A program made the translations under genes and the position numbers. From assembly GCA_900548815.1 (NCBI GenBank), contig URLR01000031.1, positions 1 to 22,605 on the forward strand: a stretch of DNA of 22,605 nucleotides, in the 5' to 3' direction. The DNA comes from an uncultured Collinsella sp. (GTDB taxonomy: Bacteria; Actinomycetota; Coriobacteriia; Coriobacteriales; Coriobacteriaceae). The first letter of the stretch is position 1. Each line of letters starts with the position of its first letter. A model generated the notes under the pieces. The model saw only the letters and a program-made list of their open reading frames with translations. It was not told the origin of the DNA and did no database searches. Positions 14,419 to 22,552 of the stretch are shown here, piece by piece.

Positions 14419-15456
14419 ATGGGTAAGTACATCGTTAAACGTGTGCTTCAGTTCATCCCGGTATTTTTGGGCGTTACGCTGATTCTGTTCGCCCTTCAGA
14501 ATATCGTGCCGGGAGATCCGATCAAGCTGATCGGTGGAGACAAGGCTCTGTCCCCCGAGGTGGAGCTTCAGCTTCGCGTCCGCTATCACCTGGTCCAGTC
14601 GGACGAGGACGGCAACGCGATCCTTGACGAGAACGGCGACCCCGTTCAAACGTCGCTCGTGGACCGTTACTTGTATTACATGAACGGCCTGCTTCATGGC
14701 GATCTGGGCAATTCGTATCAGCGCAAGCTGCCGGTTACGGAAATCTTTGCCCAGAAGTATCCGTATACGGTCAAACTTGCCGCGTGCGCCATCGTGCTCG
14801 AGGCAATCATGGGTATCGGTGCGGGTATCATTTCGGCGGTAAAGCGTTATTCCTTCTGGGATATTTTGGTAACGCTCACCACGTCGATCCTCGTTGCGGT
14901 CCCGGCCTTCTGGCTCGGTATGTTGCTGCAGCTGTTCTTTGGCGTCATCCTCAAGGACGCTACGGGCGGTGCAATCTCCATGCCGATCTCGGGTGCCGGC
15001 GGTTCCAGCTCTCAGTATCAGGATTGGATGCACTATGTGCTTCCGACCATTACGCTGGCTTCGGTTTCGACCGCTTATGCCGCCCGCATTATGCGCTCGC
15101 AGCTGCTTGACGTCATGAACCAGGATTACATCCGTACGGCAAAGGCCAAGGGTCTCTCCAATCGCGCGATCATCGTCAAGCATGCGCTTAAGAATGCACT
15201 CATCCCCGTCGTTACCTATATTGGTGTCGACTTTGGTGGCATGCTTTCGGGCGCCATCCTGACCGAGACGGTTTTTAACTGGCCCGGTATCGGCTATGAG
15301 GTCTATCGCGCCATTAGCATGCGTGACTGGCCCATCGTTATGGGCGGCGTTACGCTCATCGTCGTCGTCGTCATGGTGATTAACCTGCTCGTCGACATTA
15401 GCTATGCATTCCTCGACCCGCGCATCCGCCTTGGCGGTCCGTCGGATAAGGCCTAA
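14419..15456 (+). CDS. oppB: Peptide ABC transporter permease, OppB-like
   Basis: Inner membrane channel subunit of 345 aa. It opens with the standard KYIVKRVLQFIPVFLGVTLILFAL helix and GDP motif, has a periplasmic insert with LLHGDLGNSY, then five more hydrophobic segments. The ATPase-docking EAA loop reads DYIRTAKAKGLSNRAIIVKHALKNALIP (about residues 235-262). The end is the usual LLVDISYAFLDPRIR. ATG 14419 follows AGGGGAGTGGT. The periplasmic region around residues 60-80 (SDEDGNAILDENGDPVQ) is acidic and longer than in minimal OppB proteins. oppC starts 14 nt after the stop. Confidence 0.93.
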   Translation: MGKYIVKRVLQFIPVFLGVTLILFALQNIVPGDPIKLIGGDKALSPEVELQLRVRYHLVQSDEDGNAILDENGDPVQTSLVDRYLYYMNGLLHGDLGNSYQRKLPVTEIFAQKYPYTVKLAACAIVLEAIMGIGAGIISAVKRYSFWDILVTLTTSILVAVPAFWLGMLLQLFFGVILKDATGGAISMPISGAGGSSSQYQDWMHYVLPTITLASVSTAYAARIMRSQLLDVMNQDYIRTAKAKGLSNRAIIVKHALKNALIPVVTYIGVDFGGMLSGAILTETVFNWPGIGYEVYRAISMRDWPIVMGGVTLIVVVVMVINLLVDISYAFLDPRIRLGGPSDKA

Positions 15457-15470
15457 GGGAGGTACGTCTC

Positions 15471-16406
15471 ATGCAGGAAACTGATTCTCAGTCTCAGGAG
15501 CAGGCTACCGCCACGAAGGCCGCATCTGCTCCCGCCAAGTCCCGCACGCTGTGGGGCGACGCTTTTAAGCGTCTTCGCAAGAACAAGCTCGCCGTTATCG
15601 GTGTCTGCTGGATCATCATCGTCGTTTTGGTTGCCCTGACCGCAGATCTGTGGGCTAAGCCCTGGCTCGGTTCGCCGACGGCTTCCGACTCGACCACCAT
15701 GGCCGAGACGTCGCTGTTGGCTCCGTGTGCAGAGCACCCGTTTGGCACCGACGCCCTTGGTCGCGACATTCTCGTCCGCGTTATCTACGGTGCACGCGTT
15801 TCGCTGTCCGTCGGCATTATGGCCACCGCGATCTCCACGGTGATCGGTCTGGTCATGGGTGCTCTGGCCGGTTTCTACGGCGGGATCTGGGATACGATCA
15901 TCATGCGCTGTGCGGACATCTTCCTGGCGTTCCCGTACGTGCTGTTCGTTGTCGCCATGATCGCCGTTATCGGCCGTGGTCTTCAGAACGTCTTTATCGC
16001 CATCGGTATTCTCGGCTGGCCTTCGATTGCGCGCGTCTTCCGATCCGCGATCCTGACGGTCAAGGAAAACGACTATGTTGACGCTGCGCGCGCGATGGGT
16101 GCATCTGATGCTCGTATCGTAGTGCGTCACATCTTCCCGAACTCCGTCGCCTCCATCGTGGTCTACGCGACCATGAACATTGGTGGCGCCATCCTGACCG
16201 AGTCCGCTCTGTCCTTCCTCGGCATGGGCGTTATTCCGCCTACGCCTTCGTGGGGCTCCATGATTCAGGACGGTCAGCAGTATCTTCTGACTGCTCCCTG
16301 GATGATGATCATGCCCGGTCTGGCAATTCTCTCGACGGTGCTCGCCTTCACCCTGCTGGGTGACGGTCTGCGCGACGCCCTCGACGTCAAGATGAAGGAC
16401 GCATAA
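15471..16406 (+). CDS. oppC: Peptide ABC transporter permease, OppC-like
   Basis: Second channel subunit, 311 aa. A cytoplasmic Gln/Ala-rich N-terminus (about 25 residues) precedes LWGDAFKRLRKNKLAVIGVCWIIIVVLVAL, the OppC N-terminal domain and first helix. HPFGTDALGRDILVRVIYGARVSLSVG marks the start of the transport domain. The EAA loop is DYVDAARAMGASDARIVVRHIFPNSVASIVV, and the C-terminus ends LLGDGLRDALDVKMKDA. A GGGAGG ribosome site precedes ATG 15471. It pairs with the OppB-like subunit; the ATPase gene starts 2 nt after its stop. Confidence 0.94.
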   Translation: MQETDSQSQEQATATKAASAPAKSRTLWGDAFKRLRKNKLAVIGVCWIIIVVLVALTADLWAKPWLGSPTASDSTTMAETSLLAPCAEHPFGTDALGRDILVRVIYGARVSLSVGIMATAISTVIGLVMGALAGFYGGIWDTIIMRCADIFLAFPYVLFVVAMIAVIGRGLQNVFIAIGILGWPSIARVFRSAILTVKENDYVDAARAMGASDARIVVRHIFPNSVASIVVYATMNIGGAILTESALSFLGMGVIPPTPSWGSMIQDGQQYLLTAPWMMIMPGLAILSTVLAFTLLGDGLRDALDVKMKDA

Positions 16407-16408
16407 GG

Positions 16409-17499
16409 ATGAAGAAGAACAAGAACTATGTGGACCTGAAGGACCAGCCGGTTCCCGAGGGCCAGCATCTGCTCGAGGTCGATGACCTAAAGATGTATTT
16501 CCACACCGAGGATGGCGTCGTTCGCGCTGTCGACGGTGTCTCCTACACGCTCGATCGCGGCGAGACCCTCGGTGTCGTCGGCGAGTCCGGCTCCGGTAAG
16601 TCCGTGACCGCCATGACCATCATGGGCCTTATCTCGATGCCTCCGGGAAAGATTGAGGGCGGCGACGTTCGCTATCGCGGTCGTTCTATCCTCGAGATGA
16701 CCGAGGAAGAGATGCAGCACATTCGTGGTAACGATATCGCGATGATCTTCCAGGATCCTATGACCTCCTTGAACCCGGTCTATAAGATCGGCAAGCAGGT
16801 GGGCGAGGGCCTTCGTCTGCACCGTGGCTACTCCAAGCAGGAGGCGCTCAAGCGCGCTACCGAGCTTTTGGACCTCGTGGGTATCCCCGAGCCCGAGAAG
16901 CGCGTCAATGAGTATCCGCACCAGTTCTCTGGCGGTATGCGTCAGCGCGTCATGATTGCCATGGCTCTTGCCTGCGATCCCGATATTCTGATTGCCGACG
17001 AGCCCACGACTGCCCTGGACGTTACCATTCAGGCTCAGATTATTGAGCTTATGCAGGAAATGCAGGAGAAGAACGGCAACGCCATCATCATGATTACCCA
17101 TGACCTGGGTGTCGTCGCCGATATGGCCGATAAGATCATGGTTATGTACGCCGGTCGTCCCGTCGAGTTCGGTACTACTGAGGAAATCTTCTACGAGAGC
17201 CGTCACCCCTATACCTGGGGCCTGATCCGCTCCATCCCGGAGCAGGCTATCGATGAGAAGAAGCCGCTTACGCCGATTCACGGCAACCCGCCTTCGCTCA
17301 TGAACCTGCCCGAGGGCTGCGTATTCTCTCCTCGTTGCCCCTATGCGACGGACAAGTGCCGCATGCAGCGCCCCGAGCGCGTTGTCACCGAGTCTGGCCA
17401 TTACTCTGCGTGCCACTACTCCGGTGACCCCGAGTTCCTTAAGAACGCTCCTGAGACGTCCCGTACGAGCAAGGATTCCAAGAAGGGAGGCGAGGCGTA

Positions 17500-17500
<1 letters not shown>
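16409..17500 (+). CDS. oppD: Peptide ABC transporter ATP-binding protein, OppD-like
   Basis: Nucleotide-binding subunit of 363 aa. It has Walker A GESGSGKS (Lys64), Q-loop IFQDPMTSLNP, signature FSGGMRQRVMIA, Walker B ILIADEPTTALD (catalytic Glu198) and switch histidine ITHDLGVV. The C-terminal OppD extension has HPYTWGLIRSIPE and a cysteine cluster GCVFSPRCPYATDKC...YSACHY; in one characterised DppD such cysteines bind an Fe-S cluster. A charged Ser/Lys-rich tail follows. ATG 16409 begins 2 nt after the oppC stop with a weak AAGG ribosome site, so translation is probably coupled. It ends in TAATG, overlapping the next start by one base. Confidence 0.94.
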
Positions 17501-18528
<1,028 letters not shown>

Positions 18529-18544
18529 CCGGTTGTTATCGTCC

Positions 18545-18676
18545 GGGCCCGTGCTGGACTTAGTTTTCAGAACGTCCTCGACCATGGAAACCCCCTTATC
18601 CTGCTCCTTCGGAGCCGCGGATAAGGGGGTTTCCTGGTCTGCGGAATGTTCTGAAAACTAAGTCCAGCGCGGGCCC
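18545..18676 (-). repeat. Long structured palindrome A (29-bp outer stem, conserved internal loop, TTC/GAA tip)
   Basis: The outer arms 18545-18573 and 18648-18676 pair over 29 bp with one mismatch. The inner arms 18588-18601 and 18619-18632 pair perfectly over 14 bp. The tip GCTCC-TTC-GGAGC (18603-18615) is a perfect 5-bp stem with a triloop. Between the stems lies an asymmetric loop: GTCCTCGACCATGG (18574-18587) opposite CCTGGTCTGCGGAAT (18633-18647). On the - strand the loop reads ATTCCGCAG on its first side and CATG-GT-CGAGGAC on its second, matching palindrome B. It sits just after the opp operon and could also serve as a terminator, but no T-run follows the full stem. Confidence 0.85.
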
Positions 18677-18742
18677 TGCGGCAACGCGGCAGGGAGGGGT
18701 GCGATTCCTTGATCGCTCACTTAATCTAATAGGAAAGTTAGT

Positions 18743-18775
18743 GAGGCCAGAGCTTTAGCTCCGGCCTCTTTATAT
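18743..18775 (+). terminator. Intrinsic terminator in the gene-less region after oppF
   Basis: GAGGCC (18743-18748) and GGCCTC (18763-18768) enclose GAGC-TTTA-GCTC across an A/C mismatch, and TTTATAT follows. The upstream CTCAC-TTAA (from 18715) can pair instead with TTAGTGAG (18738-18745), which overlaps the terminator stem, so an alternative fold exists. It may end opp readthrough or a small transcript starting in this region. Confidence 0.7.
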
Positions 18776-18778
18776 AAG

Positions 18779-18797
18779 GGCTCGGCAAAGCCGAGCC
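18779..18797. repeat. Perfect 8-bp hairpin
   Basis: GGCTCGGC-AAA-GCCGAGCC. It directly follows the terminator above and has no T-run. Role unknown; it might act as a terminator on the other strand or as a transcript-end stabiliser. Confidence 0.5.
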
Positions 18798-18858
18798 ACC
18801 AAATTTGCATCAGCCCTCAGAACATGTTTGAGAATTGTGCCTGAAGTACGTATTTGCA

Positions 18859-18983
18859 GGCCCCGAATCGGTGTTGCCTCCCGGCGCATTCCGCAGGGGG
18901 AGCGATATTTTGCAGCACGAAGTGCGCAGCAAAATATCGCTCATGCCCGAGGACGCGCCGGGAGGCAACACCGATTCGGGGCC
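18859..18983 (+). repeat. Long structured palindrome B (29-bp outer stem, conserved internal loop, GAA tip)
   Basis: The outer arms 18859-18887 and 18955-18983 pair perfectly over 29 bp. The inner arms 18902-18913 and 18929-18940 pair perfectly over 12 bp. The tip is GCAC-GAA-GTGC (18915-18925). The internal loop is ATTCCGCAGGGGGA (18888-18901) opposite TCATGCCCGAGGAC (18941-18954). It has the same architecture and loop consensus as palindrome A read on the opposite strand, but unrelated stem sequences. It lies about 140 nt upstream of tRNA-Leu. Short open frames that cross it are by-products of the repeat. Confidence 0.87.
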
Positions 18984-19023
18984 GGACATACGGATCTACC
19001 TGCTCATTTACAAATTCGTAAAC

Positions 19024-19070
19024 TTTTTTGAAAAAAGTGCTTGCACAGTTCTCGAATCATAGGTTATTAT
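19024..19070 (+). promoter_or_regulatory. tRNA-Leu promoter with conserved T6-G-A6 upstream box
   Basis: TTGCAC (19041-19046) and TATTAT (19065-19070) are spaced by 18 nt. Directly upstream is T6-G-A6-GTGC, overlapping into the -35 (19024-19044). Apart from one base, the same 21-nt box precedes the tRNA-Gly promoter. The T/A tract resembles an UP element contacted by the RNA polymerase alpha subunit. Confidence 0.75.
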
Positions 19071-19127
19071 CTTCCTCGTTGAACGCGCGGTTCCAACAAA
19101 ACGAACCGTGAATCAACAACATAGCAT

Positions 19128-19217
19128 GTCGGAGTGGCGGAATTGGCAGACGCGCTAGCTTGAGGTGCTAGTGACCGCTTTTTGGTCATGCGGGTTCAAG
19201 TCCCGCCTCCGACACCA
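19128..19217 (+). tRNA. tRNA-Leu (anticodon GAG)
   Basis: The acceptor stem is GTCGGAG (19128-19134) with CTCCGAC (19207-19213), followed by discriminator A and an encoded CCA (19215-19217). The anticodon stem CTAGC/GCTAG holds the loop TTGAGGT with GAG at 19162-19164. The long variable arm TGACC/GGTCA is typical of class II tRNA-Leu. The T arm is GCGGG-TTCAAGT-CCCGC. Confidence 0.97.
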
Positions 19218-19228
19218 TCGCATTTGAG

Positions 19229-19250
19229 AAGCCTCTTCGGAGGCTTTTTT
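19229..19250 (+). terminator. Intrinsic terminator of tRNA-Leu
   Basis: AAGCCTC (19229-19235), loop TTCG, GAGGCTT (19240-19246), running into a T6 stretch (19245-19250). The C(UUCG)G tetraloop is especially stable. The phosphatase start codon lies only 27 nt further on. Confidence 0.95.
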
Positions 19251-19276
19251 GTTACCGATAGACGGTGAGGTCCACG

Positions 19277-21622
19277 ATGGAAACGCTTGAACGCAACGAG
19301 TGGGCAGATGTTGCCCAACTGGTCGAGATCACGAGCGATGCTGTCATCATTTGCGAGCTCGACGGAACCATTCTGCATGTGAATAATCGCTTACTTGGCT
19401 TGATGTGCGAGGAACGTGCCGACGTCATCGGTGGAGATGTTAAAGACGTCCTGTACTCGTCCGCTTTTGAACGTGCGACGGAACATCGTCTGCCATTTGA
19501 AACTGATGGCTTCGAGAACGAACTGATGCTCAAGCTGAGTGACGGCTCTTTTATCCCCGTCTTGGTTCGTGCGGGCTCCGTAACGCCTCCACGCATCTTT
19601 GGGCGCCGCGCACCACGTGTCCTAGTGGCGCTTCACAGTATCGAGGAACAGTATTCTCACGACCGTCAACTTAAGCGTGCGTTATCGGAGCTTAGAGTGG
19701 CGAACAAGCGTCTCTCTGGCACGCTCTCGGTCATTATGAGCACTGTGGGCTCCGATGAGTTACCCAGCCTGCTTGATACTGTTTTGAACCAGCTTGTAGG
19801 AACGCTCGATGCTTCGGGTGCCGCTATCTATTTTTCTGAGAGCGGCGGTTTTAAGCTACGCGGTGTTTCCAAGGAGCTGTATGACAGCTACCTGCCTGAG
19901 TTTTTGCCGTATGGCGCTGGCATTCCGACGTATGTTCTTCGCGAGTCGCGTGCCTGTCGCTTGTCGATTCAACAGGACCTTGAGGGCGATAGGGCCGCCT
20001 CCGGTATGTTCATGGACTTGGACAATCGTTCTAAGCACCTGTTGCGCGTGCAGGATATGCCTCCGTACCGCAGCGAGATTTGTCTTCCCGTTTTTTACGG
20101 TACGCAGATCCTTGGCGTGCTTGAAGTTGGTTGGAAACGCCCCCAGGCACCGCTCGCCTATGACGTTAATGTACTCGAGGTCATTTGCGATTACCTGTCT
20201 ATCCAGCTGGTCGGCATGGCATCGAGCCTTCGCTCTCGTCGTACGGCCGAGCTTGGCCGCTCGCTCAATGTCTTACGTGATGAGTTATTTACCTTTCTAG
20301 ACGATTCCGCCGCGGCTACTCAGGCGGTATCGTCCGAGATCTGCAATATGCTCAACTGCCATTTTTGCCCTGTTGAGTATGACGCCAGTCTGGACTCCTA
20401 CGTCATAGATTTTGAAGGCGGCAGTCGCGTTGCTTTGCCGGACGATCCCGAGAAGTTTTTCTTTTCCACGACAACGCCAGCGGCACGTCTGGGGGCTGGC
20501 CCTGATGGCTTTGAGGCGTCTGTTTTGGGCGGCACGAGTGCCGAGGACCTTAAACACGTCCGTATAACTCGCGTTGACGAATCGATGCCTATGGGAGGCT
20601 GGCTTAGGGCACACGGTCTGCCTTGTCAAGGTCTCTATGTCGACTCCGGCATCGAGGCGGGGCGCCCGCGCTCTGAGGGTGATGGCAAGCACAGTAACGA
20701 CGCGATTGTCCCTGCTTCTGTTGCGAAGAGACCGACAACGCGCGCGCTGCTGCTTCGTGATGGTAGCCAAGAGCCGATTGATGACCTTGAATATGACTAC
20801 TTGGTGCACTTGGCGCATGACTTTGAACTGATCTACGAAGGCGAATCTCAAAAGCGCGAGGAGCGCCATATCGCTCAGACGCTCCAGATCGGCATGAGAA
20901 ATTCCCTGGGGGATGTTCCGGGTATCGCAACCGATTCGGTGTACCTGTCGGCCACGAACTCGGCGTTGGTCGGCGGCGATTTCTATACGCTCATCCGTCT
21001 TCCCGACGATTGCGCCGTCATGATTCTGGGTGATGTGTCTGGCAAAGGCATTGAGGCCGCATCGATGTCCGCGCTCGTCAAGACGGCCCTGACGGCATAT
21101 GCCTGGGAGGGCGCTGGACCGGCCCGCATGGCACGCTCGCTCAATAGCATGCTCATGGGCTTTTCGAGGGTCGAGACGTTCGTGACAGCCTTTATCGCCA
21201 AGATTGACCTTAAAGCCGGACGCGCAACGTATTGTTCGGCGGGCCATCCTCCGACCATGGTCATCAGGCCAGAGTCGATGCCGCTGGGTGGCGGCGAGAC
21301 TCGTGGGGGAGAGGTCGAGCTGCTTGGATGCCAATCGGGCGTAATCGGTGCCTTTGAGAGCATGGTGTACGAGACAGGCGTGTTTACGTTCGCTCCTGGC
21401 GACATGCTCTTCATGTATACGGATGGAACGATTGAGGCCCGCGACCGTACCGGAGCGTTCTTTGGCGAGCAGCGCTTGCGCGACCTTCTGCTTTCTGTTT
21501 CGGGGGAGGGCGTGTCGGGCATTTGCGGCAAGGTCTTGGGCGAGCTTGACCGATTTACCGAATCGGCGCTGGACGATGACATTGCATTGGTGTCCCTTGA
21601 GTTTTTACGGGGTCGTTCATAG
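19277..21622 (+). CDS. PAS-GAF-SpoIIE sensor protein phosphatase (RsbU/RsbP-like, PPM family)
   Basis: Predicted cytoplasmic phosphatase of 781 aa that would dephosphorylate a STAS-domain antagonist in a partner-switching pathway. A PAS domain (about 5-120, SDAVIICELDGTILHVNNRLLGLM) is followed by a GAF domain (about 159-318, LLDTVLNQLVGTLDASGAAIYF). Next comes a region of about 200 residues that may be a diverged second GAF, then a short helical linker (SQKREERHIAQTLQ, about 524). The PPM/SpoIIE catalytic domain runs from about 540 to 781 with metal ligands in GGDFY (Asp568), GDVSGKG (Asp586), MYTDG (Asp716) and DDDIAL (766-768). No membrane segments are seen. ATG 19277 follows GTGAGGT; a GTG at 19265 lies on the ribosome site. 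No promoter fits between the tRNA terminator and the start. It is followed by its likely partner gene. Confidence 0.88.
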   Translation: METLERNEWADVAQLVEITSDAVIICELDGTILHVNNRLLGLMCEERADVIGGDVKDVLYSSAFERATEHRLPFETDGFENELMLKLSDGSFIPVLVRAGSVTPPRIFGRRAPRVLVALHSIEEQYSHDRQLKRALSELRVANKRLSGTLSVIMSTVGSDELPSLLDTVLNQLVGTLDASGAAIYFSESGGFKLRGVSKELYDSYLPEFLPYGAGIPTYVLRESRACRLSIQQDLEGDRAASGMFMDLDNRSKHLLRVQDMPPYRSEICLPVFYGTQILGVLEVGWKRPQAPLAYDVNVLEVICDYLSIQLVGMASSLRSRRTAELGRSLNVLRDELFTFLDDSAAATQAVSSEICNMLNCHFCPVEYDASLDSYVIDFEGGSRVALPDDPEKFFFSTTTPAARLGAGPDGFEASVLGGTSAEDLKHVRITRVDESMPMGGWLRAHGLPCQGLYVDSGIEAGRPRSEGDGKHSNDAIVPASVAKRPTTRALLLRDGSQEPIDDLEYDYLVHLAHDFELIYEGESQKREERHIAQTLQIGMRNSLGDVPGIATDSVYLSATNSALVGGDFYTLIRLPDDCAVMILGDVSGKGIEAASMSALVKTALTAYAWEGAGPARMARSLNSMLMGFSRVETFVTAFIAKIDLKAGRATYCSAGHPPTMVIRPESMPLGGGETRGGEVELLGCQSGVIGAFESMVYETGVFTFAPGDMLFMYTDGTIEARDRTGAFFGEQRLRDLLLSVSGEGVSGICGKVLGELDRFTESALDDDIALVSLEFLRGRS

Positions 21623-21700
21623 ACGACGCTGGGCGGGCTGAATCCGTACGGTTGGGGAAACGAATGCATCGAGTGGGCTTTTTTGGGGAACCATGGTCGT

Positions 21701-22447
21701 ATGAATGAGTGGAATGACATAGCGGTTTTGACGCCACCAGGCGATATCGACATCGCCACGGTGCCTGCGCTGCGTCGGCGGTTGGATGCTTTGATTGGCC
21801 GCGGCGTGCGTCGTGTCGTCATCAACTGTCAGGCTGTCAGCTTTATCGATTCGACGGGCTTGGCATTCCTGCTTACGCGCGCTCGTGAGCTCATGAGGCG
21901 AGAAGGCTTGCTTTCGCTCGTCAATGCATCAGGTGAAGTTGTTCGCTTTTTGGAGATTGCTCGTCTTGTCGATATCCTTCATGTCGCGGGGCCGGCACGG
22001 GAGTCTATTCCCGCTATTCCGGTGGGGGAGCTGCCTCGCTGGAGTAAGAGCGTCGAGGTCCGTCAGGGTATCGAGAATCTTCCATACTACCGACATCGCA
22101 TCGCCGAACTCCTTGAATCGCTTCCGTTGCGCCGTGACGAGCGCTACGATGTCGCATTGGCGTCGGGGGAGGCGCTGGGTAATGCCTATGACCATGCGGG
22201 CGGTATCGGGTGCGTCCTGACGGTTCAGGCCTATGGCGATCGCGTTGTGGTTGAGGTGCTTGATCGAGGTGCCGGCTATTCTATCGATGAAACGAGCGAG
22301 CCGGTCGCATCCGAGGAGCGCGGCCGTGGCATCAAGCTTATGCGTATGCTCGTCGATAACGTGGAGGTTGCTCGTCGTACGGACGGTGCCGGCACGCGCG
22401 TACAGATGGTGAAGCTGTTTAGCGGAGCGCTGGAATCGTGTGCCTAG
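21701..22447 (+). CDS. Fused STAS anti-sigma-antagonist and RsbW/SpoIIAB-type serine kinase
   Basis: A 248-aa protein joining two domains that are normally separate, interacting proteins. Residues 1-~105 form a STAS domain (GDIDIATVPALRRRL) with the phosphorylatable Ser51 in FIDSTGLAFLL, as in SpoIIAA/RsbV. Residues ~125-245 form an HATPase_c_2 kinase: N-box EALGNAYDHA (Glu157, Asn161), G1 box DRGAGY (188-193) and G2 box RGRGIKLMRMLVDNVEV (Gly208-Arg-Gly210), as in SpoIIAB/RsbW. The kinase could phosphorylate Ser51 in cis or in trans, with the upstream SpoIIE protein reversing it. ATG 21701 has GGGGAA 10 nt upstream and matches the STAS N-terminus; TTG 21683 would add six residues and lacks a good ribosome site. 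No sigma factor gene is adjacent, so the output is unknown. Confidence 0.88.
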   Translation: MNEWNDIAVLTPPGDIDIATVPALRRRLDALIGRGVRRVVINCQAVSFIDSTGLAFLLTRARELMRREGLLSLVNASGEVVRFLEIARLVDILHVAGPARESIPAIPVGELPRWSKSVEVRQGIENLPYYRHRIAELLESLPLRRDERYDVALASGEALGNAYDHAGGIGCVLTVQAYGDRVVVEVLDRGAGYSIDETSEPVASEERGRGIKLMRMLVDNVEVARRTDGAGTRVQMVKLFSGALESCA

Positions 22448-22494
22448 CCAATCGCTTTAGCGCGTTTAGCTACTAAGAACATGCGGCAGACAAG

Positions 22495-22540
22495 TTTTTT
22501 GAAAAAAGTACTTGCGTCTTTTGGACAACTCGCGTAAATT
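22495..22540 (+). promoter_or_regulatory. tRNA-Gly promoter with conserved T6-G-A6 upstream box
   Basis: TTGCGT (22512-22517) and TAAATT (22535-22540) are spaced by 17 nt. The box T6-G-A6-GTAC at 22495-22510 runs into the -35, as at tRNA-Leu. The 47 nt before the box (22448-22494) hold only a CGC-TTTA-GCG mini-stem. Confidence 0.7.
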
Positions 22541-22552
22541 AATAACCCGCAA

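Larger units (their letters stand above)
18529..19127. other. About 600-bp gene-less region between oppF and tRNA-Leu
   Basis: It contains palindrome A, a small CCCTGC/GCAGGG hairpin (about 18674-18694), a terminator, a perfect 8-bp hairpin, palindrome B, a TTTAC-N6-GTAAA palindrome (19007-19022) and the tRNA-Leu promoter. No open frame has a plausible ribosome site plus protein-like composition. The density of structure suggests one or more non-coding transcripts or a mobile or structural DNA element. Confidence 0.7.

Noticed and set aside
18545..18983. Integron attC sites or a CRISPR array
   Set aside because: The palindrome ends lack the RYYYAAC/GTTRRRY core boxes of attC, no integrase is present, and there are no repeated spacers of CRISPR type.
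18545..18983. Ordinary insertion sequence or MITE
   Set aside because: No transposase or target-site duplication was seen, and the arms of the two copies are unrelated in sequence, whereas MITE copies share their terminal repeats.
18828..19062. Two short + strand open frames of about 70 codons over palindrome B
   Set aside because: No ribosome site, no protein-like composition, and the sequence is explained by the inverted repeat.
19128..19217. tRNA-Leu as an attachment site for a prophage or integrative element
   Set aside because: No integrase gene and no duplicated tRNA 3' end were found downstream in the window.
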